A model generated the notes under the pieces. That model worked only from the letters and a program-made list of their open reading frames with translations. It made no database searches and was not told the origin of the DNA. Made by a program: the position numbers and the translations under genes. From NCBI GenBank assembly GCA_002309055.1, contig DBWO01000038.1, positions 1-46,191 on the forward strand: a DNA stretch of 46,191 nt, read 5' to 3'. Each line of letters starts with the position of its first letter. Positions within the stretch are counted from its first letter, which is position 1. Positions 7,628-16,037 of the stretch are shown piece by piece. The DNA comes from Ruminococcaceae bacterium UBA1236 (GTDB lineage: Bacteria > Bacillota > Clostridia > Oscillospirales > Acutalibacteraceae).

Positions 7628-8963
7628 ACAGCTGAGAAAAAGATTCATTGTCATATCCATTGCCGCCGTCGCCTCTGTCATGATTCTGCTCTTCGCCGGG
7701 GTTAATATCGTAAACTGTATCTATGTAACCTCAAAGCTTGACGAGACGCTTGACACGATAATTCTCAATCACGGCAGAATGCCCGAGCCCGAAGAGCTCT
7801 TTGAGCCGGGAGAGATGCCTGAGGACGTGGACGGTCCCGACGATGATGCGGCGGAGGAAGACGATGACGAAGATGAAGACGGGCGTGACAATCCCGCTTT
7901 CGTCCGCGGATACGGCCCGGGATTCGCTCACAATACAGAACGGTTTGACAAAGAGGCTCCTTTCATCACAAGATTCTTTTCGGTCCGGTTCAATGAGAAA
8001 GGCGAGCCGACGGACTACGACCTCGAAAAAATCGCCGCAGTCGGCACCGACGATGTTGAGGAATTCGCGCGCATTGCGTTTGAACACGGCGAGGGCAGCG
8101 GCTATAATAACGGATACAGATTCAGGGTGACCGCGAATGATGACGGCAGCTTTTCGGCTCTGTTTCTCGACTGCCACAAGGAGATAAATTCCGAAATCAC
8201 TCTTTTGATTGTTTCGGCGGCTGTCACGGTGCTGTGCATAGCGCTCATATGCGTCATTATTATCCTGTTTTCAAAAAGGGCGATGGAGCCCGTCATACAG
8301 AGCGATATAAGGCAGAAGCAGTTTATTACCGACGCCGGCCACGAGCTCAAAACGCCGATAACCGTCATAAACACCTGTCTGAGCGTGCTCGAAATGGAAG
8401 TGGGCAAACAGAAATGGATTGACAAGGCGCGCGGACAGACGGATAAGCTCAGGGACCTTGTAAACTCGCTTGTTACTCTCTCAAAATCGGATGAGGAGCA
8501 CAAGCCCGCGAAGGTCGATTTTGACGTGAGCGCGGCAGTTTCGGAAGCGGCGGAGTCCTTCTCGGATTTTGCCGAAAAAAACGGACATATTATAAAAACG
8601 GACATAGAGAGCGGCATAACCCTGAGCGCCGATGAATTCTCGGTGAGACAGCTTGTTTTGATACTGCTCGATAACGCCCTTAAATACGCAGCGCCCGGAA
8701 GCGACATAGGCTTCGGGCTGAAAAAACACAAAAAAGGAATTCTGATAACGGTATCAAACAAATGTGAAAATATTGACAGCGAAGAGCTGCCGAAACTGTT
8801 TGACCGCTTTTACCGCGCGGATAAATCAAGAAACTCCGAAAGCGGAGGCTTCGGCCTCGGTCTCTCAATAGCGCGCGGAATCTGCGAGAATCACAGGGGA
8901 TATATCAAAGCCGATATGGAAAACGGCGAAATTGTTTTCTCGGCATACCTGGCAAATATATGA
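7620..8963 (+). CDS. Sensor histidine kinase with acidic extracytoplasmic domain
   Basis: ATG 7620 is preferred: GGAGG sits six bases upstream and it overlaps the regulator stop by 8 bases; an in-frame ATG at 7569 lies deep in the regulator gene. The 447-residue protein has TM1 at about 10-32, an outside domain 33-193, TM2 at 194-217, HisKA with phosphoacceptor His241 in TDAGHELKTP, the N-box DNALKYA and G-boxes GFGLGLSIARGI. There is almost no HAMP linker. The outside domain holds a striking acidic tract (66-90: about 14 Asp/Glu), which recalls PhoQ-type patches that sense divalent cations or cationic peptides. Ends at a perfect terminator. The stimulus is unknown. Confidence 0.93.
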   Translation: MIKQLRKRFIVISIAAVASVMILLFAGVNIVNCIYVTSKLDETLDTIILNHGRMPEPEELFEPGEMPEDVDGPDDDAAEEDDDEDEDGRDNPAFVRGYGPGFAHNTERFDKEAPFITRFFSVRFNEKGEPTDYDLEKIAAVGTDDVEEFARIAFEHGEGSGYNNGYRFRVTANDDGSFSALFLDCHKEINSEITLLIVSAAVTVLCIALICVIIILFSKRAMEPVIQSDIRQKQFITDAGHELKTPITVINTCLSVLEMEVGKQKWIDKARGQTDKLRDLVNSLVTLSKSDEEHKPAKVDFDVSAAVSEAAESFSDFAEKNGHIIKTDIESGITLSADEFSVRQLVLILLDNALKYAAPGSDIGFGLKKHKKGILITVSNKCENIDSEELPKLFDRFYRADKSRNSESGGFGLGLSIARGICENHRGYIKADMENGEIVFSAYLANI

Positions 8964-8990
8964 AAAAAGCTGCCCGCGGGCAGCTTTTTT
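8963..8990 (+). terminator. Intrinsic terminator after the histidine kinase
   Basis: A perfect 28-base palindrome with GCTGCC/GGCAGC core arms, A6 before and T6 after. It overlaps the final base of the stop codon and would work in both directions. Confidence 0.9.
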
Positions 8991-9135
8991 GTGTTTTCAA
9001 AAATCTCCGCCTGTCACCTTTTTTTCGCAGGCTGTTCCGGCCCTGCGCCCTTCACCCGGCACCGCGTTTCACCCGTCCCCCCTTTACCCGGAAATGCGTT
9101 TCACCCATTCCACACTCCTGCGGCGGGGGATATCG

Positions 9136-9169
9136 ACCTATTGACTTAGTAGGTAAATGGTGTTATACT
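9136..9169 (+). promoter_or_regulatory. Promoter and possible operator of the alpha/beta hydrolase gene
   Basis: TTGACT at 9141-9146, 17-base spacer, TATACT at 9164-9169 with TG at 9161-9162 (extended -10). An inverted repeat ACCTA-N9-TAGGT (9136-9154) covers the -35, a plausible repressor site. Nothing else is seen in 8991-9135. Confidence 0.65.
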
Positions 9170-9195
9170 TACTCAAAGCCGCAGCTGCGGGACAT

Positions 9196-9276
9196 ATGAG
9201 CGCCGCTCTCCGCCGTTTTACCGGAGCGGCCGCAGAGCTTGCAGCATACGGACAAATACACAGAAAAACGGACTGA
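9196..9276 (+). CDS. Possible 26-codon leader ORF upstream of the hydrolase
   Basis: ATG 9196 to TGA 9274-9276 encodes a 26-residue Ala-rich peptide lying wholly within the transcribed leader, in frame with the hydrolase and ending 6 bases before its ATG. A GC-rich hairpin (9202-9230) lies inside it. No good ribosome site precedes it, so translation is doubtful. It could be chance, or a leader that couples translation into the hydrolase, whose own ribosome site is also weak. Confidence 0.2.
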   Translation: MSAALRRFTGAAAELAAYGQIHRKTD

Positions 9277-9282
9277 AAAACA

Positions 9283-10113
9283 ATGAATGCAGATTTATTA
9301 TTTACCGAATTTGAGAGCGATGCTCCCGGGTCATCGCCCGAAGTGTGCGAGCTGAATATTGTCAGCGGCGGATGCAGGCTTTACGGTTATATCCTCTCTC
9401 CCGATAAAAGGCTCCCGGGTCCTTATCCCGCTGTGATAATGTCTCACGGATTTCCCGGATACACCACGAATAATGACCTGGAGCTGGCTCTGATGAGAAC
9501 CGGCTGCGTCGTGATACATATGAATCATCGGGGCGCCTGGGGGAGCGAGGGCAATTATCTTTTCACAAACCTTAAAGACGACCTCACGGCTATCGCAAAA
9601 TGGGCGCATAACCCCGCAATCACCCAGAGGTACGGTATTGACGCCGGTAACATTTTCCTCGTCGGTCACAGTATGGGCGGGCAGACGGTGCTCAATGCGG
9701 CAAAGGGGCTGCCGTTTATACGCGGAGTTGCCGCGCTCGCCGCTTATGACATAGGGGCCGCGTTCCGTGAAAAACTTGAAAAAGAGCTGTTCCTTATGAT
9801 TGAAACGGAGGGGCAGTGCCTTATGATGAACTCCGCGGGCGAAGTGTTTGAAAACGCGCTTGAAAACCAGTTTGAACTCAGCGTTCTGAACGGATTTGAA
9901 CGCCTCGCGGAGCATAAAGTGCTGCTTGTGGAGGCGGCGCTTGACAGCGTTGCGCCTGCGGATATCATGATGAAGCCGCTGGCGGACAATCTGAAAAAGA
10001 TCGGGGCCGATATTGAATACGAATCCGTAATATGCGGTCACAGCTTTGCGGGGCAGAGAATGAAGCTTGCAAAAATCGTGGCCGGATGGATAGAGAGGGC
10101 AATCGCCCGTTAA
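9283..10113 (+). CDS. Alpha/beta-fold hydrolase (S9/acyl-esterase-like)
   Basis: A 276-residue cytoplasmic hydrolase with no signal peptide. Oxyanion-loop motif SHGFPGY at 54-60, nucleophile elbow GHSMGG with Ser130, probable acid Asp221 (ALDSVAPAD) and catalytic His253 (CGHSFAGQR) give a complete triad in the right order. The MNHRGAWGSEG segment resembles dipeptidyl-peptidase/acyl-esterase-like hydrolases. Substrate unknown. Its ribosome site is weak (no AGGAG within 12 bases), unlike neighbours, which fits control at translation or coupling to the leader ORF. Monocistronic between its promoter and the terminator at 10126-10172. Confidence 0.88.
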   Translation: MNADLLFTEFESDAPGSSPEVCELNIVSGGCRLYGYILSPDKRLPGPYPAVIMSHGFPGYTTNNDLELALMRTGCVVIHMNHRGAWGSEGNYLFTNLKDDLTAIAKWAHNPAITQRYGIDAGNIFLVGHSMGGQTVLNAAKGLPFIRGVAALAAYDIGAAFREKLEKELFLMIETEGQCLMMNSAGEVFENALENQFELSVLNGFERLAEHKVLLVEAALDSVAPADIMMKPLADNLKKIGADIEYESVICGHSFAGQRMKLAKIVAGWIERAIAR

Positions 10114-10125
10114 AAAACGAGAAGA

Positions 10126-10172
10126 AACAAAAACGCCTGCACGCTTTAAACGTGCAGGTGTTGTTTGTTTTG
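10126..10172. terminator. Bidirectional terminator between hydrolase gene and rpsU
   Basis: A 10-bp stem (10134-10143 with 10151-10160, one G-T pair), 7-base loop, T-rich on the plus side (TTGTTTGTTTT) and A-rich before it, so it serves both convergent genes. Confidence 0.8.
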
Positions 10173-10183
10173 AGATTCCGCAA

Positions 10184-10360
10184 TTATTTATACTTTCTCT
10201 TGCGGGCTGCCTCCGACTTTAATTTCTTTTTAACAGAGGGCTTCTCATAATGTTCTCTTTTCCTGACTTCCTGGATAACGCCGTCTCTTGAGGTCTGCCT
10301 CTTGAATCTTCTGAGTGCGCTCTCAAGGGATTCGCCTTCTTTAACTTTTACGGTGCTCAA
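10184..10360 (-). CDS. rpsU: 30S ribosomal protein S21
   Basis: 58 residues starting MSTVKVKEG, with the family core ALRRFKR, VRKREHYEKPS and the basic tail AARKRKYK. I place the start at TTG 10360: GGAG lies 8 bases upstream and the resulting N-terminus matches clostridial S21. An in-frame GTG at 10369 overlaps the GGAG itself. S21 binds the 30S platform and helps mRNA initiation. A consensus promoter drives it alone; no yqeY follows as in some genomes. Confidence 0.95.
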   Translation of the reverse strand: MSTVKVKEGESLESALRRFKRQTSRDGVIQEVRKREHYEKPSVKKKLKSEAARKRKYK

Positions 10361-10416
10361 TATATTCACTCCCTTCTGTTATCACAGGGACATATAATCT
10401 CTGATTTTTCCGCTAC

Positions 10417-10445
10417 ATTATACTAAAAGAAACTGCTCTTGTCAA
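10417..10445 (-). promoter_or_regulatory. Consensus promoter of rpsU
   Basis: On the minus strand: TTGACA (10445-10440), exactly 17 bases, TATAAT (10422-10417). Both hexamers are perfect. It begins right after the leuS stop, and the leader to the TTG start is about 50 bases. Confidence 0.85.
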
Positions 10446-10462
10446 CAGTTTTTTTGCATGGT

Positions 10463-12877
10463 TTACACGGGCTTAACAACCAGGTTTACAAGGCGGCCCT
10501 TGACGTAGAGCTCCTTAATAACCTGCATGCCTTCGAGCGCCGGGGCAACCTTTTCGCTCGCTTTTGCCGCCGCGATGGCATCCTCCGATGAAATATCGGC
10601 GGGCACAATGAGCTTATCCTTTATCTTGCCGTTTACCTGCACGGCAATCTCAATCTCATCGTCAACGCACTTTGCCTCGTCATATGCGGGCCACTGCGTC
10701 TGATTGAGCATGCCCTCAAAGCCGGCAACCTGCCAGACCTCTTCGGTGACGTGCGGCACAAAAGGATTGAGCAGAGTGATGAATGTCCTGAGCTCGGCGC
10801 GGTTGATGCTGCCCTTGTCATAAATCTGATTGAGCAGGGTCATCATTGCGGCGATGGCAGTGTTGTATTTGAGGGTCTCGATATCCTCGGACACCTTTTT
10901 GACTGCCTTGTGCATGCTGCTTTCAAGCTCGGGCGAATACTCATCGCCGTCTGTCAGAATATCGGTAAGGCCGTAAATTCTGTCAACGAAACGCTTGCAG
11001 CCTTTTACTGCGCTCTCGCTCCAGGGCGCCGCTTTTTCATAGTCGCCCATAAACAGCACGTATGACCTGAGCACATCGGCTCCGTAGCTGTCAACCACTT
11101 CGTTGGGGTCAACAACGTTGCCTTTGGATTTGCTCATCTTGTCACCGTCGGGGCCGAGTATAAGACCCTGCGCCGTTCTCTTTGCGTACGGCTCGGGAAC
11201 GGGCACTTCGCCGAGGTCATAGAGGAATTTATACCAGAATCTTGAATAGATAAGATGCCTTGTAACGTGCTCCATACCGCCGTTGTACCAGTCAACGGGC
11301 ATCCAGTATTTAAGCTTGTCTTTGCCGGCAAAGGCCTCGCTGTTGTGCGGGTCAATGTACCTGAGGAAATACCAGGATGAACCTGCCCACTGAGGCATTG
11401 TGTCGGTTTCTCTCCTTGCGCTGCCACCGCACTTGGGGCATTTGCAGCTGACAAAGGATTCTATTTTTGCGAGCGGGCTTTCGCCGTCTGTGCCGGGCTC
11501 AAAGTTTTCAACCGGGGGAAGGCGCAGGGGCAGCTCGTCATAGGGCACGGCTACCATACCGCAGTGCGGGCAGTGAACGATGGGGATTGGCTCGCCCCAG
11601 TATCTCTGGCGGTTGAACGCCCAGTCATTCATCTTGTACTGAACGCCCTTTTCTCCGAGGCCCTTTTCCTGAAGGTAGGCCGCCATTTTCTCAATGGAAT
11701 CCTTCTTGTTGGTAAGGCCGTTGAGGAAGGAGCTGTTCACCATTTCGCCGTCGCCGGTGTACGCCTCTTTTTCAATGTCGCCGCCCTTGATGACTTCAAT
11801 AATATCTATATTGAACTTCTTGGCGAACTCATAGTCTCTCTGGTCGTGAGCGGGCACAGCCATAATGGCGCCTGTGCCGTAGCCCATCATAACATAGTCG
11901 GAAATATAAACGGGGATTTCTTTCCCGTTTACGGGATTGATTGCGCTGAAGCCGTCAAGCCTGACACCGGTCTTATCCTTGACGAGCTGGGTTCTCTCAA
12001 AAGCGGATTTCTTTGAGCAGAACTCCCTGTATTTTTCAACCTCATCCATATTGGCGATTTTGCCGCTGTATTTGTCGATAAGAGGATGCTCGGGAGCCAT
12101 AACCATGAATGTTACGCCGAAGAGCGTATCCGGCCTGGTGGTGTAAATGCGCAGCTTTTCATCGGTGCCGGCAACGGTGAAATTAACAAAGGCGCCTGTT
12201 GAGCGGCCTATCCAGTTTTCCTGCTGGAGCTTGATGTTGGGAAGATAATCAACATCCTTGAGGCCCTCGAGGAGCTTGTCGGCATACTCGGTGATGCGCA
12301 GATACCACACGTCCTTGCTCTTCTGCACAATGTCGCTGTGGCAGATGTCGCACTTGCCGCCCTGGGAATCCTCATTGCTGAGAACAACCTTGCAGCTCGG
12401 GCAGTAGTTTACAAGGGTCTTGTCACGGAACGCAAGACCGTTTTCAAACATTTTGAGGAAAATCCACTGTGTCCACTTGTAGTAATCCTCGTCAGTGGTG
12501 TCGATGACTCTTGACCAGTCAAACGAAAAGCCCACACGGCGAAGCTGAGAGGTGAACTTCTCTATATTCATATCCGTGACCTTGCGCGGATGAATGCCTG
12601 TTTTTATGGCGTAATTCTCGGTGGGAAGGCCAAATGCATCAAAGCCGATGGGGAACAGAACGTTGTAGCCCTGAAGCCTTCTTTTTCTTGAAACAACCTC
12701 AAGGCCGGAATATGCTTTTATGTGGCCCACGTGCATGCCCGCTCCGCTGGGGTAGGGGAACTCCACAAGAGCGTAAAACTTGGGTTTGTCCGAGATATCC
12801 TGCGCCTCAAAGGTTTTGTTTTTATCCCAGATGTCCTGCCACTTTTTTTCTGTTTCTTTAAAATTATACTGTGCCAT
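10463..12877 (-). CDS. leuS: Leucyl-tRNA synthetase
   Basis: 804 residues, the bacterial LeuRS length. The class I HIGH motif appears as HVGH (about 49-52) within PYPSGAGMHVGHIKAYSG, and the KMSKS loop as GDKMSKSKGNVVDP. The CP1 editing domain (about 220-400, with YTTRPDTLFGVTFMV) and zinc-type Cys pairs (CPSCKVVLSNEDSQGGKCDICH; CKCPKCGG) are present, followed by the anticodon-binding helices and a C-terminal domain (NGKIKDKLIVPAD). It charges tRNA-Leu. Last gene of a minus-strand operon; 37 bases separate it from rsfS, too short for a T-box leader. No clear terminator follows, so some read-through into rpsU is possible. Confidence 0.98.
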   Translation of the reverse strand: MAQYNFKETEKKWQDIWDKNKTFEAQDISDKPKFYALVEFPYPSGAGMHVGHIKAYSGLEVVSRKRRLQGYNVLFPIGFDAFGLPTENYAIKTGIHPRKVTDMNIEKFTSQLRRVGFSFDWSRVIDTTDEDYYKWTQWIFLKMFENGLAFRDKTLVNYCPSCKVVLSNEDSQGGKCDICHSDIVQKSKDVWYLRITEYADKLLEGLKDVDYLPNIKLQQENWIGRSTGAFVNFTVAGTDEKLRIYTTRPDTLFGVTFMVMAPEHPLIDKYSGKIANMDEVEKYREFCSKKSAFERTQLVKDKTGVRLDGFSAINPVNGKEIPVYISDYVMMGYGTGAIMAVPAHDQRDYEFAKKFNIDIIEVIKGGDIEKEAYTGDGEMVNSSFLNGLTNKKDSIEKMAAYLQEKGLGEKGVQYKMNDWAFNRQRYWGEPIPIVHCPHCGMVAVPYDELPLRLPPVENFEPGTDGESPLAKIESFVSCKCPKCGGSARRETDTMPQWAGSSWYFLRYIDPHNSEAFAGKDKLKYWMPVDWYNGGMEHVTRHLIYSRFWYKFLYDLGEVPVPEPYAKRTAQGLILGPDGDKMSKSKGNVVDPNEVVDSYGADVLRSYVLFMGDYEKAAPWSESAVKGCKRFVDRIYGLTDILTDGDEYSPELESSMHKAVKKVSEDIETLKYNTAIAAMMTLLNQIYDKGSINRAELRTFITLLNPFVPHVTEEVWQVAGFEGMLNQTQWPAYDEAKCVDDEIEIAVQVNGKIKDKLIVPADISSEDAIAAAKASEKVAPALEGMQVIKELYVKGRLVNLVVKPV

Positions 12878-12914
12878 TGCAATATCCTTTCAATTCAGCT
12901 TTGCTGATAAATAA

Positions 12915-13274
12915 TCAGTCGGTGAGAACGTCACTCAGGTCCAGCCTGCTCGCGTCTGTCCACAGGCGCTCAAGGTTGTAGTATTCTCTGCTTTCCGCGT
13001 CAAATATGTGCACAAGCACCGTGCCGTAGTCAAGCAGAATCCAGCCCGTGGCTCTGCCCTCGATATGGTCGGGCATAATGCCGAGGCGCTGCTTTATTTC
13101 GTATTCCACCTCATCCGCGAGCGACTTGGTGTGCGTGCTCGAAGTACCTGTCGCGATAACGAAAAGGTCCGTTACAATCGTTACCTCTTCGGTCTCTATG
13201 GCAACAATATCTTTTGCCTTCTTTTCGTCAAGCACTTTGGCTATTTCTTTAGCAAGTTTTACGGGGTCGGTCAT
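12915..13274 (-). CDS. rsfS: Ribosomal silencing factor RsfS
   Basis: 119 residues of the RsfS/YbeB/Iojap family. The signature GRATGWILLDYGTVLVHIF and the tail REYYNLERLW are clear. RsfS binds uL14 on the 50S subunit and blocks subunit joining in poor nutrient conditions. Two bases separate it from the nadD-yqeK fusion stop. The nadD-yqeK-rsfS order is the widespread Firmicutes arrangement, here continued by leuS. Confidence 0.97.
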   Translation of the reverse strand: MTDPVKLAKEIAKVLDEKKAKDIVAIETEEVTIVTDLFVIATGTSSTHTKSLADEVEYEIKQRLGIMPDHIEGRATGWILLDYGTVLVHIFDAESREYYNLERLWTDASRLDLSDVLTD

Positions 13275-13276
13275 AT

Positions 13277-14452
13277 TTATCTCCTTGTCTGTAAGTCGGC
13301 CGGCTCTCTGTTGCCGATGCCGAAGAATTTCAGCATATCGTTATAGCAGTCGAGCGTGGAGGGGTGAATGGGTCTGTCTTTAAGGGCAAGGTCTCTTACG
13401 GTGTATCTGCTTGTGTAAAGAATCGCGTGCTCGAGGCTTATCGTCGCGAGCTTTCTCACGGTTTCAACATCGGGATAGTCTCTGTCCGATGAAATGAAAT
13501 CCGCCACATAAACGATTTTTGACAGCAGCGTCATATCCGCCTTGCCGGTCGTGTGCCATCTTATCGCCTCAAGTATCTCCTCATCGTTCAGAATATTTCT
13601 GCTTCTGAGAAAAACGGGGGCGGAAATCTGGTGCCACACTTTGGGATTTGCTTTTTCGAGCGGCGTCATTTCGCCGATCAAATCCATCTGCTCGTCTGAA
13701 TGAAGGCGCTTTGTCACATCGTGAAGAAGGCCCGCGAGCTTTGCTTTTTCGACATCCGCGCCGTATCTTTCGGCAAGTATGCCCGCGCTCTCGCTCACAC
13801 ACTCGGAGTGATAGATGCGCTTTTCGTCAAGCATGCTGTCAATAACTTCGCGGTAGCTGTCAAAGCCGTCGTCGTAAAGATTGTTGTCTTTTATGTATTT
13901 TGCCACATCCGGTGAAATAATGTTTTCACACGGCAGATTGCTCTTAAGGAGCATTCTCACCTGCGTTGAGCTTATCTCAAGCGGCTCAATGGGCATAAAG
14001 ATGATTTTTTCGCGCTGCTCCTGCGAAAATTTCGAGAGGTCGGGGATATAGTCGGTCTTTCTCGCTGCCGCGCAAAGGGTGCACAGCGAGAGAATCTCTT
14101 CCCACCTGTACCACTGCATGAAGGTCTCGAGCATATCCGAGCCGATGATGAAATAAAAATCGTCGCCGGGATAAAGCTCGTGAAGCTGACGCAGGGTTTC
14201 AACCGTATAGCTCCTGTCGCCGCGGTTTATTTCGATATCGCTCACGGTGAATATTTCTTCCGGAAAAGCGAGCGAGCACATCTCAAGCCTCTGCTCAACT
14301 CCCGCGAGCGAGGCGGCCGCCTTGTGGGGCGGGATGCAGGAAGGGATTATTATTACCCTGTCAAGCCCGAGGCGGCGGCATGCCTCAAGAGCAAGGTGCT
14401 TGTGACCGAGGTGCGGGGGGTTGAATGTGCCGCCGAAAATGCCTGTTTTCAT
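13277..14452 (-). CDS. NadD-YqeK fusion: nicotinate-nucleotide adenylyltransferase plus HD-domain Ap4A hydrolase
   Basis: 391 residues in two domains. Residues 1-~190 are NadD: GGTFNPPHLGH at 7-17 (nucleotide-binding HxGH type) and EISSTQVR near 159-166; it makes deamido-NAD from NaMN and ATP. Residues ~200-391 are YqeK, an HD hydrolase that splits diadenosine tetraphosphate: HSECVSESA, LLHDVTK and IRWHTTG supply the metal ligands. In Bacillus these are separate adjacent genes; here they are one chain with no stop or frameshift. Fusion versions are known in Clostridia. The gene starts ATG two bases after the ABC permease stop and ends two bases before rsfS. Confidence 0.95.
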   Translation of the reverse strand: MKTGIFGGTFNPPHLGHKHLALEACRRLGLDRVIIIPSCIPPHKAAASLAGVEQRLEMCSLAFPEEIFTVSDIEINRGDRSYTVETLRQLHELYPGDDFYFIIGSDMLETFMQWYRWEEILSLCTLCAAARKTDYIPDLSKFSQEQREKIIFMPIEPLEISSTQVRMLLKSNLPCENIISPDVAKYIKDNNLYDDGFDSYREVIDSMLDEKRIYHSECVSESAGILAERYGADVEKAKLAGLLHDVTKRLHSDEQMDLIGEMTPLEKANPKVWHQISAPVFLRSRNILNDEEILEAIRWHTTGKADMTLLSKIVYVADFISSDRDYPDVETVRKLATISLEHAILYTSRYTVRDLALKDRPIHPSTLDCYNDMLKFFGIGNREPADLQTRR

Positions 14453-14454
14453 AA

Positions 14455-15291
14455 TCAGCTTATGTTAACTCTCTTGTGCATAATGTGCGCTGTCAGGAAG
14501 AAGTATACAATATTCTGAATGAGCATAAAGGTAAACGGCATAAGCGAAAGCGGTGTGCCGGGCTTAGTCGGGTCGCCGAAATCGAGTGAGAAGGATTTGT
14601 CGGCGCCGAGAACGAGATAGAAGCCGAAATATTTTTCAATCAGGTTTATGCACGCAACATATATGATTGCCTCGGCTATAAAGATGAGCACAGCCCAGAT
14701 GATGTTCAGCTTCTGGAACTGGCGGATATGGGAGAGAGCGATCGCAAAATAAATCATTATGATGAACGAAAGCACAAGGGCGAAGAACTCAAGAATGAAA
14801 TAAATCGCGTATGTGATAATCTGCGCCTTTGAGGGGAAATTCGCAAACATTGAGAGAAGACCCGAAGCGGAGTCAATCATCTCGCCGTATTCGCTTGTGG
14901 CGTATTTGCCGAGCAGGTCAAGCACTATAATGAAGTTTGCAAAAGAAATGAGCATCCACAGGCCGTAGGTGATAATCTTTGAGCCCAGGAGCTGTCTGCT
15001 GTTTACGGGGAGGGTGAAGCTCAGGTAGCCCTGCTGGCCGAAAAGCGACTTCTGATAGTCATAGACAACAAAGAAGAACGAAACAAAGACCAGAAGAAGG
15101 GAAACCAGGAAGCTGAAGATAACGCCGAGAACAAGCACTTTGGATTTGTCGGCGTATCTGCCGTAGTAAAACGCGGCGAGGGTAACAACCTCAACAAGAT
15201 AGAAGAGGGGGATTACACGGGCGCTTGCAAGGAAATCGTTTTTGATGAGTTTGAGCATCTTGCCCTTAACTTTGTCAGATTTGCCAGTCAC
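14455..15291 (-). CDS. ABC transporter permease (ABC-2-like)
   Basis: 278 residues starting at GTG 15291, chosen because AAGGAGG (15301-15307) lies 9 bases upstream; it overlaps the ATPase gene by 17 bases. Earlier in-frame starts lack a site. Six hydrophobic segments are visible (near LFYLVEVVTLAAFYYG, SFLVSLLLVFVSFFFVVYD, LWMLISFANFIIVLDLL, FILEFFALVLSFIIMIYF, WAVLIFIAEAIIYVAC and MLIQNIVYFFLTAHI). With the ATPase it forms a simple export-type transporter; substrate unknown. Housekeeping genes follow in the same direction two bases later, so it co-transcribes with nadD. Confidence 0.85.
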   Translation of the reverse strand: MTGKSDKVKGKMLKLIKNDFLASARVIPLFYLVEVVTLAAFYYGRYADKSKVLVLGVIFSFLVSLLLVFVSFFFVVYDYQKSLFGQQGYLSFTLPVNSRQLLGSKIITYGLWMLISFANFIIVLDLLGKYATSEYGEMIDSASGLLSMFANFPSKAQIITYAIYFILEFFALVLSFIIMIYFAIALSHIRQFQKLNIIWAVLIFIAEAIIYVACINLIEKYFGFYLVLGADKSFSLDFGDPTKPGTPLSLMPFTFMLIQNIVYFFLTAHIMHKRVNIS

Positions 15292-15982
15292 CTGCGAACA
15301 CCTCCTTGAATAATTCGTTAACGGTTCTGCCGCTTGCTTTGATATTTGCAACACTGTCCTGCATGAGGAGCTTGCCTCTGCCTATCATGATGATGGAATC
15401 AAGCACGCCCTCTATGTCGTGGATAAGGTGAGTGCTCATCATAAGAGTTGAGCCCTCGGGACGGTTTTTGATGATTGAGGAGAGAATAAAGTCTCTCGCG
15501 GCGGGGTCAACGCCGCCCATCGGCTCGTCAAGAATATAAATCTTGGCATTTCTGCACATAACGAGGATGAGCTGCAGCTTTTCCTGCTGACCTTTTGACA
15601 TTGTTTTCGCCTTCTGCTTGTGAGGCAGCTGGAAAGTGTCCAGCATTTTCATTGCCTTGTCAAGGTCAAAATCGTCATAGAAATCCGCTATATACTTAAT
15701 GGCGTCGTCTGCCGTCATCCAGTTTGCGAGATATGTTTTTTCAGGCAGGTACGCGACGATTGATTTTGATTTCGCGCCGGGTCTGTTGCCGTCAACAAGC
15801 ACCTCGCCCTTATAGTCGTTGATAAGGCCGGTAAGTATTTTGATGAGCGAAGTTTTTCCGCTTCCGTTCGGGCCGAGCAGGCCGATAATATTGCCTTCCT
15901 CAAGACCGAACGACACATTATTAAGCACCCGGTTGGTGCCGTATGACTTGGTCAGATTCTTTATCTGAATTATTTCGGACAA
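15275..15982 (-). CDS. ABC transporter ATP-binding protein
   Basis: 235 residues with Walker A GPNGSGKTS, a variant signature MSKGQQEK in place of LSGGQ, Walker B IYILDEPMGG and a switch His in MSTHL. The overall type resembles exporter ATPases such as YtrB/BcrA. The start is TTG 15982 with GGAGG seven bases upstream. First gene of the ABC-nadD-rsfS-leuS operon. Confidence 0.92.
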   Translation of the reverse strand: MSEIIQIKNLTKSYGTNRVLNNVSFGLEEGNIIGLLGPNGSGKTSLIKILTGLINDYKGEVLVDGNRPGAKSKSIVAYLPEKTYLANWMTADDAIKYIADFYDDFDLDKAMKMLDTFQLPHKQKAKTMSKGQQEKLQLILVMCRNAKIYILDEPMGGVDPAARDFILSSIIKNRPEGSTLMMSTHLIHDIEGVLDSIIMIGRGKLLMQDSVANIKASGRTVNELFKEVFAGDWQI

Positions 15983-16037
15983 GATAAAACCTCCGTTTAC
16001 TCGGGCAAAAGCCCATATTTGTGCTTTAATCCAAAGT

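Noticed and set aside
12878..12914. T-box leader for leuS
   Set aside because: Only 37 bases separate rsfS and leuS, far too short for a T-box with its terminator.
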